Positions 44,801 to 51,041 are shown, counted from the stretch's first letter. The stretch: DNA of 64,000 nucleotides from Actinernus sp. WN-2022 (GCA_030867875.1 JAOWCC010000577.1:148606344-148670343), one strand, 5' to 3'. Numbers and translations: made by a program. The notes: a model not told the origin generated them from the letters alone.

Positions 44801-46805
44801 TATCGTTTGTTCAGTCGTTCAAACTAAACTAGTTGCAGTTTCATTTTGCAACAAAATGATCGCGGCGGAACGGTATCATAAATATCTCGAGTGAAACCGA
44901 CCCAAACAAGTTGCCTGGTTTGCATATATACCACAGGGGCGGATTTAGGGGAGGGGGGAGGGGGCGAGGGGCCTCCCTTTCGTTGGCTGGGATACATGCC
45001 CCTGCATCCCCTACGGCTATAATCAATCGCCCCCTCTTTCTGCATTTCCTGGATCCGCCCCTGAAACATATTTTACTCGTTCAGACTGCAAACTTAAAGT
45101 GCACCTAACCCCTTTTGCGATTTTTATACCTATGAATCTTTGAAAGGTTTTGAATACTTCTGCGAAGAAATTTTTGACTTACAAAGAATATTCTATGTTC
45201 TAGGCTTGTTTGAAATTGTGAAAATTTGACCTTTCCTGACCCATGACCGCGTAAGAAAAAGCCTGGGTCAATTCTGGATCCTACGTCATCTAATTCATTC
45301 GACTTTGCAAAAATTTGAATACATATTTAGCATTTAGTCTCAAATAACTGTTTTCTTTACCAACAACTCACAGACTGTATAAATTTTCTATATAGCGATG
45401 CTGTCGTGATAGAAAGGCACCATGGAGGATAATGCATTAATGAGGTGACGTAAAATCCAGAATCGACCCAGGCTTTTTCTTACGCGGTCATGGGTCAGGA
45501 AAGGTCAAATGTTCACCATTTCAAACAAGCCTAGAACATAGAATATTCTTTGTAAGCCAAAACTTTCTTCACTGAAGTACTCAAAACCTTTCAAAGATTC
45601 ATATGTATAAAAATTGCAAAAGGGGTTAGGTGCACTTTAACTGCACATGCAGAGAAAGCCAAAGTAGCCGATAACTGGCTTAAAACAAGACTCGGACAAT
45701 AGTCACTCATATATATATATATAAATAAACAGGATTTAAAATACGATGGGTGACTAGTTCCTGTAAAAACTAGTGCTGATCTGCGTCGGCGGGGAAGATA
45801 AACACTGGTCATTTGCTCCGACTTAGGGCTAGCGTTCGAAACGTCAGCTGCTACTCACTCTCCACGGCGGTTAGCATATACCTTAATCGGCTTTTAGTCA
45901 TACCAGGATTTAAAATATCTTGATATTAGTAACCACTCAAATAAACTTTGCGCTGAGCCAAAGTTTCGGGGAAGTCGTAACCCGATTTAAAGCAAGTAAC
46001 AACAACGCATGCCAAGTGAAATACTTTTTCAACAGAACGAGAAAACGATATAGAGTGAACAACTAAATCTGTTCTTTGAACTGAGATGGTAACAAGCCGA
46101 TCCAATAATCATATAATAAATACATAGAGAAAAAAAGGGTTGAATTGCCGAAGATATAATCTCTGTGACTGATCGATCTAACCAAAGTTGTTAACTTTCA
46201 TGAGATGTTAACCCGCCTAGAAAAATTAAAACTTTTGCCAAAAGTTGTTTATAGGGTGACTTTTGACTCCCGCTATTTTTGTTGCTTGACTGTAATATAA
46301 AATGTGAGATAGTTCGTTCTTAGTTTTATTGAATTGCTTGTTTAAGTACAGAGCTAGTGTATGCTATTTAGGTACGATTTTAACTCGATGAAATCAAGCA
46401 ATTCTGCTCAAATTCCGTGCATCGAAGGGTTCTGGACGACGCTTACTTCCAACAAGTTTTCAGATCAGCATTTGCTGCCAAACTGAAGACATTTGCTCAC
46501 AATGCCACATAAAGTCACAGCAAAGGGTTAAACAAAATAGGCAAAGGTTACATATAAGCCACATAATTTGCAAGGGATCATGATTTTTTACCTCTTATAT
46601 TCAAACACAATTAACTGATGGCAGGTACTCTGTTCAAGATTGTAAACACGGCTTGCCCGACGTGGAAAGGAAAAATATTTCACAAGAGCAAACAGTTAGA
46701 TTCGGGATACTTACCTATGAATACGACAAATAGCAAAGACGAGCTAAGGTAGCTGAGAAGTCTTTCGCGTGTCGATTGCCCATTTTCCTCTCCAAATCCA
46801 AGCAT
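14586..46805 (-). CDS. Single-pass MANSC x3 - GAIN/GPS receptor-like protein (21-exon model)
   Basis: Twenty-one exons on the minus strand join with matching phases into 6000 nt, about 1999 residues. Order: hydrophobic signal-type N-terminus (1-30); three MANSC/MANEC-like Cys domains (about 34-126, 528-613, 649-739); tentative SEA-like segment (748-835); long low-complexity linker with RRRKR and RNKR cleavage motifs (about 1233-1248); GAIN domain (about 1530-1813) ending in a GPS with four Cys, two Trp and an HM/T cleavage point; one membrane helix (1835-1860); basic, Ser-rich tail to 1999. Family knowledge: GAIN domains self-cleave at the GPS and hold the two chains together at the cell surface. 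MANSC occurs in KIAA0319, LRP11 and SPINT1. I infer a cleaved cell-surface adhesion or sensing receptor. It is not an adhesion GPCR: one helix is followed by hydrophilic exons to a stop. Confidence 0.85.
14899..14949 (-). CDS. Gene 1 exon 20: basic tail segment
   Basis: A 51-nt exon between cag and gtgagt, phase 0 on both sides. It encodes [17 protein letters not shown] (1911-1927), a strongly basic juxtaposed piece of the tail. Confidence 0.75.
15083..15330 (+). repeat. Interspersed repeat related to 33.2-34.1 kb and 37.8 kb
   Basis: The segments ttccatccgttggaagtgtgc and aaaatttcc recur at 37800-37925. The following part (gggaaactacccacccaccc...ttaatgattaaccattaaagg) is the reverse complement of the unit tandemly repeated at 33212-34100. 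A moderately worn transposable repeat in an intron of gene 1. Confidence 0.7.
15552..15617 (-). CDS. Gene 1 exon 19: acidic/serine tail segment
   Basis: 66 nt bounded by gaacag and gtaagc, phase 0/0. It encodes residues 1889-1910, [20 protein letters not shown] then FD. The [12 protein letters not shown] run resembles casein-kinase-2-type phosphorylation clusters; that is inference. Confidence 0.7.
15706..16094. mobile_element. MITE with internal 64-bp tandem array
   Basis: The outer ends are cccggttgttcgaagcaagg and its complement ccttgctttgaacaaccggg. Between them, a 64-bp unit (agcgctatcctagggttaaa...acaattacagattt) repeats about five times at 64-bp steps (starts near 15792, 15856, 15920, 15984, 16048). 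A diverged relative without the array lies at 44496-44605. Confidence 0.85.
16121..16834. mobile_element. Long-armed MITE (family shared with 45093-45640)
   Basis: The arms begin cttaaagtgccactaacccc and end with the complement agtggcactttaag. Similarity between arms extends over about 230 nt. The 45-kb copy is the same family with arms of the same order. This copy is lengthened by a nested element at 16592-16743. Confidence 0.85.
16592..16743. mobile_element. Nested hAT-like MITE with 8-bp target duplication
   Basis: 152 bp starting AGGGGCGTAGCT and ending CTAGCTACGCCCC. It is flanked by identical TGTAAGCC at 16584-16591 and 16744-16751. The uninterrupted counterpart in the host MITE copy at 45.5 kb reads tttgtaagccaaaac, which shows the empty site. 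An 8-bp duplication with CAGGGG-like ends fits hAT elements. Confidence 0.85.
16975..17009 (-). CDS. Gene 1 exon 18: short tail exon
   Basis: 35 nt between tctag and gtataa. It takes phase 1 from exon 17 and returns phase 0 to exon 19, encoding [12 protein letters not shown] (1877-1888). The donor GTATAA is weak, but the exon is needed to keep the frame between its neighbours. Confidence 0.6.
17080..17440 (+). repeat. 88-bp tandem array, about four copies
   Basis: The unit gcaagtcgacgcaagatttg...atcgagctcaaatttgagc repeats at about 88-bp steps. Flanking inverted pieces (gcctggccaaacgaactcgcaagtcaacgcaag near 17054 and cttgcgttgacttgcgac near 17644) suggest the array grew inside an inverted-repeat element spanning about 17054-17680. 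It lies in an intron of gene 1. Confidence 0.85.
17761..18537. mobile_element. MITE whose centre is expanded into a CRE-bearing minisatellite
   Basis: The ends gaaccttggctgataaacaa and ttcagccgaggttcc and the flanking body match the unexpanded copy at 7248-7655. The central 39-bp unit is expanded to 12 copies (see the separate entry). It sits in an intron of gene 1. Confidence 0.8.
17905..18372 (+). repeat. 39-bp minisatellite, 12 copies, each with a TGACGTCA palindrome
   Basis: The unit cgtgcccctattatcagaaa acaaccgtgtgacgtcaca repeats 12 times with very few changes. Each unit contains gtgTGACGTCAcac, a perfect cAMP-response-element consensus set in a longer palindrome. Because 39 is divisible by three, several frames stay open on both strands (for example [13 protein letters not shown] repeats). 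Those ORFs are by-products, not proteins. Confidence 0.95.
18674..18720 (-). CDS. Gene 1 exon 17: stop-transfer segment
   Basis: 47 nt, receiving phase 2 from the membrane exon and leaving phase 1. It encodes [16 protein letters not shown] (1861-1876) directly after the helix, a classical cytoplasmic positive cluster. The acceptor tttgaag is weak but the phase and sense are right. Confidence 0.65.
18721..20603. other. Intron 16 sequence, right-hand part unclassified
   Basis: Part of the 4.3-kb intron between exons 16 and 17. Near 19610-19740 two ctctgattgg segments each precede an atgacgtc motif. No inverted-repeat element with clear ends was resolved and no exon of gene 1 is expected here. 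Confidence 0.4.
20604..21092 (+). pseudogene. Unrecognised coding-like segments on the opposite strand
   Basis: Two plus-strand open segments have protein-like composition. 20604-20786 (61 codons with stop) contains [20 protein letters not shown] and ends VIHPLK. 20949-21092 (48 codons with stop), preceded by a good acceptor (tgtttgtttacag ending 20945), begins [20 protein letters not shown] and ends KIPLAFS. A further piece, [18 protein letters not shown], lies just upstream in another frame near 20540-20595. They could be a decayed gene or transposon ORF inside an intron of gene 1. No family recognised. Confidence 0.35.
21432..21626. mobile_element. Fold-back MITE
   Basis: The left arm gcaaatacaacagggtttgc...gaagctgtagaaca and right arm tgttctacagctc...aaccctgttgtatttg are complementary over about 65 nt. 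No coding content. It lies in intron 16 of gene 1. Confidence 0.8.
21787..21985 (+). repeat. Three tandem copies of a CCAAT/CRE-containing unit
   Basis: Units of about 60-71 bp, each with attggtcgatagccatgt (inverted CCAAT), tagagtacatatgcacaa and tgacgtcac. The third copy has a short deletion. The elements resemble promoter modules but lie in an intron. Confidence 0.8.
22132..22321 (-). repeat. tRNA-derived SINE, family A, copy 2
   Basis: Reverse complement of the family-A SINE at 6952. The B-box (ggtttgaaccc on the plus strand, about 22257-22268) and the shared body from gacctacgattttacgtcct to ccctgagtgttggtccggcc are evident. It lies in intron 16 of gene 1. Confidence 0.8.
22992..23134 (-). 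CDS. Gene 1 exon 16: transmembrane exon
   Basis: 143 nt, phase 0 to 2, between aaacag and gtaaag. It encodes residues 1814-1860: a Pro/Ser/Thr-rich juxtamembrane piece ([19 protein letters not shown]) then a 26-residue hydrophobic helix starting [16 protein letters not shown] and ending FFLW. This is the only membrane-spanning segment after the GPS. Confidence 0.85.
23340..23596. mobile_element. Inverted-repeat MITE
   Basis: The ends gttacacgaggcaat and attgcctcgtgtaac are perfect complements. A second pair (gccattgcgagacaagttgc / caggtctcgcaatggc) lies inside. Preceded by a (attg)n run at 23311-23334. Located in intron 15 of gene 1. Confidence 0.8.
23978..24101 (-). CDS. Gene 1 exon 15: second half of GPS
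   Basis: 124 nt, phase 2 to 0, between gttgcag and gtaaat. It encodes residues 1772-1813, including [17 protein letters not shown] and [12 protein letters not shown]. This is the GPS core: W, C, C.C, then H-M-T with the predicted cut between M1800 and T1801. The TTFAVI run matches the stalk (Stachel) position of adhesion GPCRs. HM in place of the usual HL is a tolerated-looking variant. Confidence 0.9.
24265..24633. mobile_element. hAT-like MITE with a second fold-back nested inside
   Basis: The outer ends are cagtggcgtagggag and its near-complement ctccctacgctcctg. 24321-24511 is an independent inverted repeat (cctagtcccaaggtgttctg / cagaacgccttgggactagg) whose arms also share ggtttgtactgg. 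A run of about 18 C lies at 24589-24606. Located in intron 14 of gene 1. Confidence 0.75.
24918..24970 (-). CDS. Gene 1 exon 14: first half of GPS
   Basis: 53 nt, phase 0 to 2, between gtttacag and gtaagt. It encodes [17 protein letters not shown] (1755-1771). The C-V-F-W core is the first Cys/Trp of the GPS. Splitting a GPS between two exons is common in adhesion-type genes. Confidence 0.85.
25883..25988 (-). CDS. Gene 1 exon 13: GAIN subdomain B
   Basis: 106 nt, phase 2 to 0. It encodes residues 1719-1754: [18 protein letters not shown] followed by [15 protein letters not shown]. The closing P-x-I-x-L-x-H-V pattern is the beta-strand that precedes the GPS in GAIN domains. Confidence 0.85.
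26378..27013. mobile_element. MITE with ~100-nt inverted arms
   Basis: The left arm cctgcgagcagaggtttctc...aaacgattgcttttcgcgtt and right arm closing ...gagaaacctctgctcgcag are nearly complementary. TGTAC borders both ends. Located in intron 12 of gene 1. Confidence 0.8.
27070..27769. mobile_element. Inverted-repeat element, about 700 bp
   Basis: The arms gttgaatagtagaagatttc and its complement closing near 27769 pair. Additional internal inverted copies of tatttcatggttttctatga lie near 27185, 27408 and 27496. No ORF with domain character. Confidence 0.65.
28005..28092 (-). CDS. Gene 1 exon 12: GAIN domain
   Basis: 88 nt, phase 1 to 2, between tttccag and gtgagt. It encodes [20 protein letters not shown] and PNVLVTKT (residues 1690-1718). 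Fits GAIN subdomain B strand order. Confidence 0.75.
28660..28809 (-). CDS. Gene 1 exon 11: GAIN domain
   Basis: 150 nt, phase 1 to 1, between tttttag and gtgaga. It encodes residues 1640-1689, with [20 protein letters not shown], and [16 protein letters not shown]. The v.FP..........v.lp..l arrangement is the usual start of GAIN subdomain B. Confidence 0.8.
29093..29213 (-). CDS. Gene 1 exon 10: GAIN subdomain A helix
   Basis: 121 nt, phase 0 to 1, between ttttatag and gtaagt. It encodes residues 1600-1639 starting [20 protein letters not shown]. Amphipathic helical pattern typical of GAIN subdomain A. Confidence 0.8.
29525..29593 (-). CDS. Gene 1 exon 9: GAIN subdomain A helix
   Basis: 69 nt, phase 0/0, between atttcag and gttggt. 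It encodes [18 protein letters not shown] and HVAK (1577-1599), matching the v.s.ll....w helix found in GAIN/HormR-linked regions of adhesion receptors. Confidence 0.8.
29658..29968 (+). repeat. 61-bp tandem array, five copies
   Basis: The unit cttcccttcatttatatagc agtgcattccaattgggatc tctcggtcacataaccaatga is repeated five times with almost no divergence, in the intron between exons 8 and 9 of gene 1. Low divergence means recent expansion. Confidence 0.95.
30545..32635 (-). CDS. Gene 1 exon 8: long linker and start of GAIN
   Basis: 2091 nt, phase 0/0, acceptor tttcag and donor gtaggt. It encodes residues 880-1576. Order: a charged helical start ([20 protein letters not shown]); Lys/Pro-rich then Gln/Asn/Tyr/Gly-rich disordered sequence; RRRKR at 1233-1237 and RNKR at 1245-1248, fitting proprotein-convertase sites; a Pro/Thr/Ser-rich stalk; and [16 protein letters not shown] near the end, where GAIN subdomain A begins. 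Several N-x-S/T sites. The only gene 1 exon besides exon 2 over 250 nt. Confidence 0.85.
32998..33084 (+). repeat. Short tandem array of an 11-12 bp unit
   Basis: ggtaagattac(g) repeats about seven times. The unit resembles a 5' splice site but lies on the strand opposite gene 1, in intron 7. Confidence 0.8.
33212..34130 (-). repeat. 103-bp tandem array, about 8.5 copies
   Basis: The unit acttcaccctacctttaatg gttaatcattaatagaatgg ... ctaaccctaacctaaccc repeats with a 103-bp period and near identity up to about 34090. The unit is the reverse complement of part of the interspersed repeat at 15083-15330, and the array ends in that repeat's next segment (cccagaaactgggattgagc). It is therefore an internal expansion of a transposable repeat. 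It lies in intron 7 of gene 1. Confidence 0.95.
34783..34811 (-). CDS. Gene 1 exon 7: 29-nt exon (tentative)
   Basis: Acceptor ttcttag and donor gttcat (weak) enclose 29 nt coding [10 protein letters not shown] (870-879). It converts phase 1 to phase 0 and is required to join exon 6 to exon 8. Another small exon could do the same job. Confidence 0.45.
34889..34990 (-). CDS. Gene 1 exon 6
   Basis: 102 nt, phase 1/1, between gttgtcag and gtttcc. It encodes [20 protein letters not shown] and [13 protein letters not shown] (836-869). Two Cys residues. Not assigned to a family. Confidence 0.65.
35996..36149 (-). CDS. Gene 1 exon 5: SEA-like segment (tentative acceptor)
   Basis: The donor gtaagt at the 3' end is strong and the open frame is [20 protein letters not shown] through [12 protein letters not shown] to FKFLTPN. 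With the acceptor placed after accaag the phase fits exon 4. The better-looking acceptor at 36171 would need an extra upstream exon. The L...v.aGk....dgS pattern loosely recalls the end of SEA domains. Confidence 0.5.
36590..37041. repeat. Direct duplication of ~80 bp flanking a SINE
   Basis: The segment gtttgtatgtgccaagaacc...gatgatagaagagatggaag occurs at about 36590-36672 and again at about 36964-37040. Between them lies the SINE-B copy. This is a local tandem duplication of intron sequence with a SINE inserted in or beside one copy. Confidence 0.8.
36738..36938 (-). repeat. tRNA-derived SINE, family B, copy 2 (most complete)
   Basis: Read on the minus strand it begins gggagccggggtggtgcagt (A-box-like) and has GGTTCGATCCCC (B-box, plus-strand 36873-36884), then the family body ending in the cacaaaaaccaacac segment. 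It is the best template for the family of three copies in this window. Confidence 0.85.
37800..37930 (+). repeat. Fragment of the 15.1-kb interspersed repeat
   Basis: The phrases aaaatttcc, aatatttccatccattggaagtgtgc and ttccaactattttccaac match 15120-15215. A worn copy in intron 4 of gene 1. Confidence 0.7.
38126..38235 (-). CDS. Gene 1 exon 4: SEA-like N-terminal segment
   Basis: 110 nt, phase 1 to 0, between tctttcag and gtgagc. It encodes [20 protein letters not shown] and [16 protein letters not shown] (748-784). A strand followed by F-x-S-x-E-F-x-x-L helix resembles the opening of SEA domains, whose middle portion is not visible. I therefore call it SEA-like only. Confidence 0.6.
38758..38916 (+). 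repeat. TATGTRTTATG microsatellite
   Basis: A run of tatgt(a/g)tgtta units in an intron. It produces a spurious [12 protein letters not shown] ORF. Confidence 0.95.
38961..38984 (-). CDS. Gene 1 exon 3: 24-nt microexon (tentative)
   Basis: A good polypyrimidine acceptor (cttctttttttctag) and donor gtacgt enclose 24 nt, phase 1/1, coding KRQQIPQV. It can be included or skipped without changing the frame. Supported only by splice signals and phase. Confidence 0.4.
   Translation of the reverse strand, partial: RDSKSHK
39101..39283. mobile_element. MITE, copy 1 of the family at 42708-42899
   Basis: The ends ccgatttagcttgtacattt and its complement aagctaaataggtc, with the inner motif tgtcccaattcaggtcacctg, match the copy at 42708-42899. 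Confidence 0.8.
39484..39897. mobile_element. Inverted-repeat element, about 410 bp
   Basis: The arms tgatgctgttttatatttat...gcgcgcactttactttc and gaaagtaaagcgcgcgc...ttattaataaaacagtatc are complementary over about 70 nt, with a second pair cgtacgtgtttgacgt/acgtcaaacacgtacg inside. It ends about 95 bp from gene 1 exon 2. Confidence 0.75.
39992..42118 (-). CDS. Gene 1 exon 2: three MANSC/MANEC-like domains
   Basis: 2127 nt, phase 1 to 1, acceptor cgtttcag, donor gtaagt. It encodes residues 31-739. Three copies of a module with a G..tkvG turn and a CC..s.C.v.f....CY...C.....C core: [20 protein letters not shown] (first), [20 protein letters not shown] (second), [20 protein letters not shown] (third). 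This matches the MANSC/MANEC pattern known from KIAA0319, LRP11 and SPINT1. Residues between copies 1 and 2 are Asn/Ser/Thr/Lys-rich with many N-x-S/T sites and four 24-residue repeats. Confidence 0.85.
41220..41510 (-). repeat. 72-bp coding repeat, four copies, inside exon 2
   Basis: Four in-frame copies of a 24-residue unit of the form [20 protein letters not shown] plus KSTV. The outer copies are more diverged than the two central ones. Each carries one or two N-glycosylation sequons, so copy number sets the length and sugar load of the linker. Confidence 0.9.
42561..42706. mobile_element. Small inverted-repeat element
   Basis: ctttatcacgtagcggcc and its near complement accgctgcgtgataaag pair around about 100 nt. 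It abuts the MITE at 42708. Located in intron 1 of gene 1. Confidence 0.6.
42708..42899. mobile_element. MITE, copy 2 of the family at 39101-39283
   Basis: The ends gaccgacttagcttgtacat and atgtacaagctaaatcggtc are complementary. The interior aligns with copy 1 in the outer thirds. Confidence 0.85.
42924..43350 (+). mobile_element. Decayed non-LTR retrotransposon (LINE) reverse transcriptase fragment
   Basis: The plus strand contains [14 protein letters not shown] (RT catalytic YADD box), then abruptly [17 protein letters not shown]..., [13 protein letters not shown], and, after stops, [33 protein letters not shown] and APDYLSSF. This is the order of motifs at the end of CR1/L2/RTE-like RT ORFs. 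Most sequence between YADD and KTISSAL is deleted and several stops are present: a dead fragment in intron 1 of gene 1. Confidence 0.8.
44496..44605. mobile_element. MITE relative of 15706-16094 without the array
   Basis: The ends gttcggttgttcgaagcaag and cttgtttcggacaacaggac are inverted, with the core cattgtaatcggggttagccgcatttaaccc. It shows the family form with a single core unit. Confidence 0.65.
44934..45063. mobile_element. hAT-like short MITE
   Basis: 130 bp with ends CAGGGGCGGAT and ATCCGCCCCTG, and a purine-rich inner tract. Same end type as 16592-16743. The target duplication is not clear here. Confidence 0.7.
45093..45640. mobile_element. Long-armed MITE (family shared with 16121-16834)
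   Basis: The arms cttaaagtgcacctaacccc and the complement aggtgcactttaa extend inward past ttcctgacccatgaccgcgt on both sides. CTGCA lies just outside each end and may be the target duplication. This copy lacks the nested element of the 16-kb copy. Confidence 0.85.
46715..46805 (-). CDS. Gene 1 exon 1: start codon and signal segment
   Basis: ATG at 46805-46803, donor gtaagt after 91 nt (phase 1). It encodes [20 protein letters not shown] then [11 protein letters not shown] hydrophobic run follows a short polar/basic lead, and joining exon 2 supplies A/S-A-S-C at the likely signal-peptidase site. The start is the first ATG of the only frame that joins exon 2 in phase. About 4.6 kb of intron 1 follows. 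Confidence 0.7.
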
Positions 46806-49800
46806 AGAGCGAGATTGAGTGGTCCACACACATAGATCTTGCCTACGAGCTACCACTCACGTCAAATGCGAGTACACGATTGTCTTCGAGGAAACGACAT
46901 AAATTCTCCATGGAATCCCCCATATGAAAGTTATGTATCTAAACTGGACCTATAGTCGAAAATTCCGTGTTCTTCGCTCACATTTCAAATAAGAAGCAGT
47001 AGCAGTGCTTTCCTAGATTCAATGTTCCGGAACCGGAGAATTCTTTTTTTAAAAATTCATGTGCTCACCGAGGGAAATCATCTATGATGTCATGTGATAA
47101 ACATCAATTGAAGTGCTTTATCGAAGCCAAAGTTTTACATATATTTTGTCCGCCAGTTGTGTTGTTACTGCGCGATGTTAAAACTTGATGCACAATTGCA
47201 AGTGAAGATTTTGGAATTAAGATTTTAAAAATGGATGTTGTTCTTAATAAGCTACCAGGGGCAGTTGTGTTTTGGTAATTAAAGAAGAATGGTTGGTTCG
47301 GTGGAGGTTTATTGGTTGTGAACACAGCACCTGTTGGTAATCAATTCACTTACTTCCCGCCAAAATACTTTGGATGACGCTGGCTCATTAAGAAGCTTTT
47401 TGCAGGAATGCAATCACGTGGTTAATTGTACTGGACGGCAAAAAAATCCGACTCGTTTATTTAAACAAGAACCCGCACTATATAAGGGCCTCGACCAGGT
47501 TAAAACGCCTTCAATTGTCAGCCTTTGTGCGAGTGAACATCTCTTTTCAAAACTCTGCAACATGTGATGCTCCGCTCGAGTGGTCTCTAACACTTTGGTA
47601 TCGCGCGAAATTCAATCGAAAACTGGAATGTTTAAAAAACGCTAAGAGTTTGCAAACGGTTCTAAAACGTTATTGACAGGCATAATGCAAGGGCACCCAA
47701 CGAAGTTTTCGGTTAAAAAGCTGTTCGGGAGAGTAAGTTAGCCTAAAACTTTCGGATTTGAAAACATTGTTCCTAGAAAATGGTTTTCTGAAATACTGGC
47801 TAGAAAATTTGTTTTCAATCCCTAGAAAATTATAGAAGAAAAGAGAGACTAAAAGGTTTCCCCTAAAATATTCGTACGTCCCAATTCGTCTGATCAATAG
47901 AGTCAGAACAACACATATTCATTCCCTAAGAATTTCCTAAAGGAAAAAAGAATCCTAAAAAATTCGTACCTCAAAACTTTGCAACATGAAGTTACTTGGG
48001 CTAGAAAATTCTTGTTTATGTTCTAGACTATTAACAAATTCGTAGGCCGGGAATATTTTGCCATAGTATTTTCGGTTGACGCCATTTTCATCTAGAAAAT
48101 CCGAACAGCTACATTGTAATAGCTTTCTAGAATACGTCAAAAGACATAGTAGGCGCCTTAAAATGGCTAGATATGCTGCAGACAGCTGGTTTCAAACGAA
48201 TTTCAAAAAGTACCCGTTGGGTGCCCTTGATAATGGAGCAACTATAGCTTCCTGCCGTTTACTTTTTCTCGGCTTATTTTAATTTTTCCTTCAGCGATTT
48301 AGCATTCTGCTCGACTGTTCTGAATTTTAAAATTCAAATCTGGAATCCCAAAGAGCGAGAAGAGCCGGGCACTTGCACGAGATCTGTAGTATTATTCGAA
48401 AAACCTGTTTGTAAATTTCGATCGATTGTCGATCTTTCTGAAACAGCATTTTGAAGTTTGCTTCTCGTCCAGTATTTTCCCATGGGATCGTAGCAAGTTT
48501 TTCGCGCGCAAAAGATTATGGCTTTTTACTTCATTATAAAATCGATTTGTTTCCCTTTCCCAATGAGGCAACCTCATTTCCAGGGGTCATTACGCGCCTA
48601 ATCAAAGTACTTTCGACGCCATCTTTGATTAGGCGCGTAAAGACCCATGGGAACGAGGTTGCCTCCGAGCTTACCACTTTACATCACATTCTTTACACTT
48701 ACTAGCGCTACGCGGCAAACATGATTTCATATCATAACTACACATGCTAATGAGGCAGTTTGTACTTTTACCCGCAATCCTTTGTTGTCAAATGTCAGCG
48801 CAGCCGCCATCTTTTTCAATGATCAGCACATGTCCGTTTCTTGCAAAAACCCGATTGGGACGTCTGCTGAATATCAAAGAGAATGGCCTCCTGCGTATAC
48901 CTATTATTTTGTACAACTGCGTGTACCATAGATAGATCGATGGCGTTTCGGACTTGGGATTTTGACTCAAACTAGCTTTCTCAAAAGTGCTGTCCTTTGC
49001 GCAAAAATAACTTTGAAACCATGAGCACACGTGCAGGGGTCCTACCCAGTTATCCTGTATTTCTTGGTGGTCTGGACTTTTTTTCGATTATAAAGGGAGG
49101 TGCCTGCGGAGGCGGCTAGATCACACGCAGCATTTTTACTGTATTACACTTTAGCCCCAGACCACCCCCGCAGGCTGCTTTGTCTCTATAGGTTTGTCCT
49201 TTGTGTACCTCTAAGCGTTTAGCTACGCCCATTCAGCCCTAATTTGCTACGGTAACGGCAAGATTTGCTACGGCAACTGAATATAGAACATGCCGTTGGA
49301 TTCAGTGCCGCTATCCAAAAGTGGGTAAGTGTAAAGCTTTTCAGCCAACAGCTAAGTGGTTTGACTACATTTGCGGGCCGACGTCGATTGCATGTGGGCC
49401 GAGGTAGTTCACGTTTGTGGGCCGAGGTGGAGCTCGAATGCATTTGTGTGTTGTACAGGCGGGGCTTTATTACTCAGGTAGTGTTGTGTGTGATGGAATC
49501 GTATTAGAATCAAGTATTTGTTTAGTTTCTGTCTCTTGTTTTTCTAAACCATTGACTCGATCGACATTGCTGTGTCTTCGTTCATCTTCACTTTCTCTTT
49601 TCCAGTATTTACCGATTCTTATAATTAAAACTAGCCTTATCCTAGAAAGAGTGCAACTAAACAGGCTAAAAGATAACGGTTTATTGATGTGATGGTATTT
49701 TACTCAGTATGCTTCCTTCCACATTACAACTTACTTCATGAAATGTACAAGAACCATGAAACGCTTGCTACGCAGGCTACATTTGTTTACGAAATACAAA

Positions 49801-50853
49801 CTCTAGATTATCATTACAATTAACATGCAATGCCCTTTGGAGTGAATAGTATACAGCTATTTCAATTAACGTTGTCTAGGAGAAGGGAATATAGCAATAG
49901 GAATAGGGCATTTTTTAAATGTCGGACGGATGTACACAGGCTGAAAATGGATAATTAAAAAAACCGTAAGCTATGTCGACTAAGTCGTCCAGGTCGTAAC
50001 TTGTAACCATAATTCATTTCGGTATGGAAATACCCAGTGCCCTATTCCAAGAAAACATTCATTAAAATAGCTGTATGTTTAGGTTTGAATAAATCTAATC
50101 TGGGTATACATGTAGGTTTCATCTATTACATTTTGAACTAAAACAAACAGTGTATATAACTAAAAATATCGTCAGCCCATAATGTACGGTAAAATCTGCA
50201 CTGATTGTTAATTAAACACGTTCAGCCATGCAAGAGGGCTTTAGATATCAGAAGTGGGTTGGAGAAACAAAAAGACGTGAAAAGAACAAACATCTGGTCT
50301 TGTATCTTCCTGCAGCCTTACAGAGTATGTGAAGTGCACATTTTTCGGTAACACGAAAATGAGTGATCAAGAGTTTTAAAATGCGAATCCGATATCGAAT
50401 TTGCTGAAATACAATGTAGCCGCCAAAGCATATATTTTTTATACAATTTAACTAACCGTAGATCATATTCACAAATATCCATAATTCTGCCAAATGATTT
50501 TTTGTTTGCTAACGATACTTTTTTTAACCACCTAACCTACCATTTTAAAGCACATTTTGATTTCACTTTCAGAAAACACGCATGGCGATTCGCACGTGGG
50601 CATCCTACAGAACTTGAACAGACGTTGACACGTTCTCAGGATTTGTTGCCACTGTAATCTTGGTGTTCTCAGGAGCTTTTGCTAATATCTCAATATAAAA
50701 AAAGAACTGGTTTTAAAGGATTATGGGAGTATCATGCAAATCGCACGTTCAAATCCAAAACCTATTATGTACATGTAGCATGGTACATGTACATGTTAAA
50801 ATCGCACTGCACAACTGCATAAGGTTGTCAAACTTGTGCAACATTTAAGGACT
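46806..50853. other. Intergenic region and probable IST1 3' UTR
   Basis: Between the start of gene 1 and the stop of IST1. It includes a fold-back at about 48548-48662 (gcaacctcatttcc...ggaacgaggttgc around a second pair cgcgcctaatcaaag/ctttgattaggcgcg). On the minus strand an AATAAA lies at 49685-49680, about 1.2 kb past the IST1 stop, and could be its poly(A) signal. A 20-nt phrase, ttttgcaggaatgcaatcac, is shared with 7751-7770. No ORF is supported. Confidence 0.45.
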
Positions 50854-51041
50854 CTATTTTCTCTTCTTGAGTTCTTCGAATCGCCGTGTCAAGTCATCAA
50901 AGTCCACATCCTCCCCTCCTCCACTGTTGGCTCCCGGGACACTGTTAGAAGGTAAACTGTTGCTTGGTACGGAGGGGAGATCAGGGAAGCTGGGACCTAC
51001 TGGTGGTGCTGATGGGGTTGGTACATGTGGGTTCACTGATG
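50854..51041 (-). CDS. IST1: IST1 last exon: Pro-rich linker, MIM motif, stop
   Basis: Acceptor ttctaatctgcag, phase 1, 188 nt to the TAG. It encodes TSVNPHVPTPSAPPVGPSFP ... and the acidic-then-basic MIM-like end (DFDDLTRRFEELKK). Its first bases and acceptor are the template of the 81-bp array immediately upstream. Confidence 0.95.

Noticed and set aside
49219..49692. Overlapping ORFs of 74-91 codons on both strands
   Set aside because: No domain character or splice partners; likely within or beyond the IST1 3' UTR.
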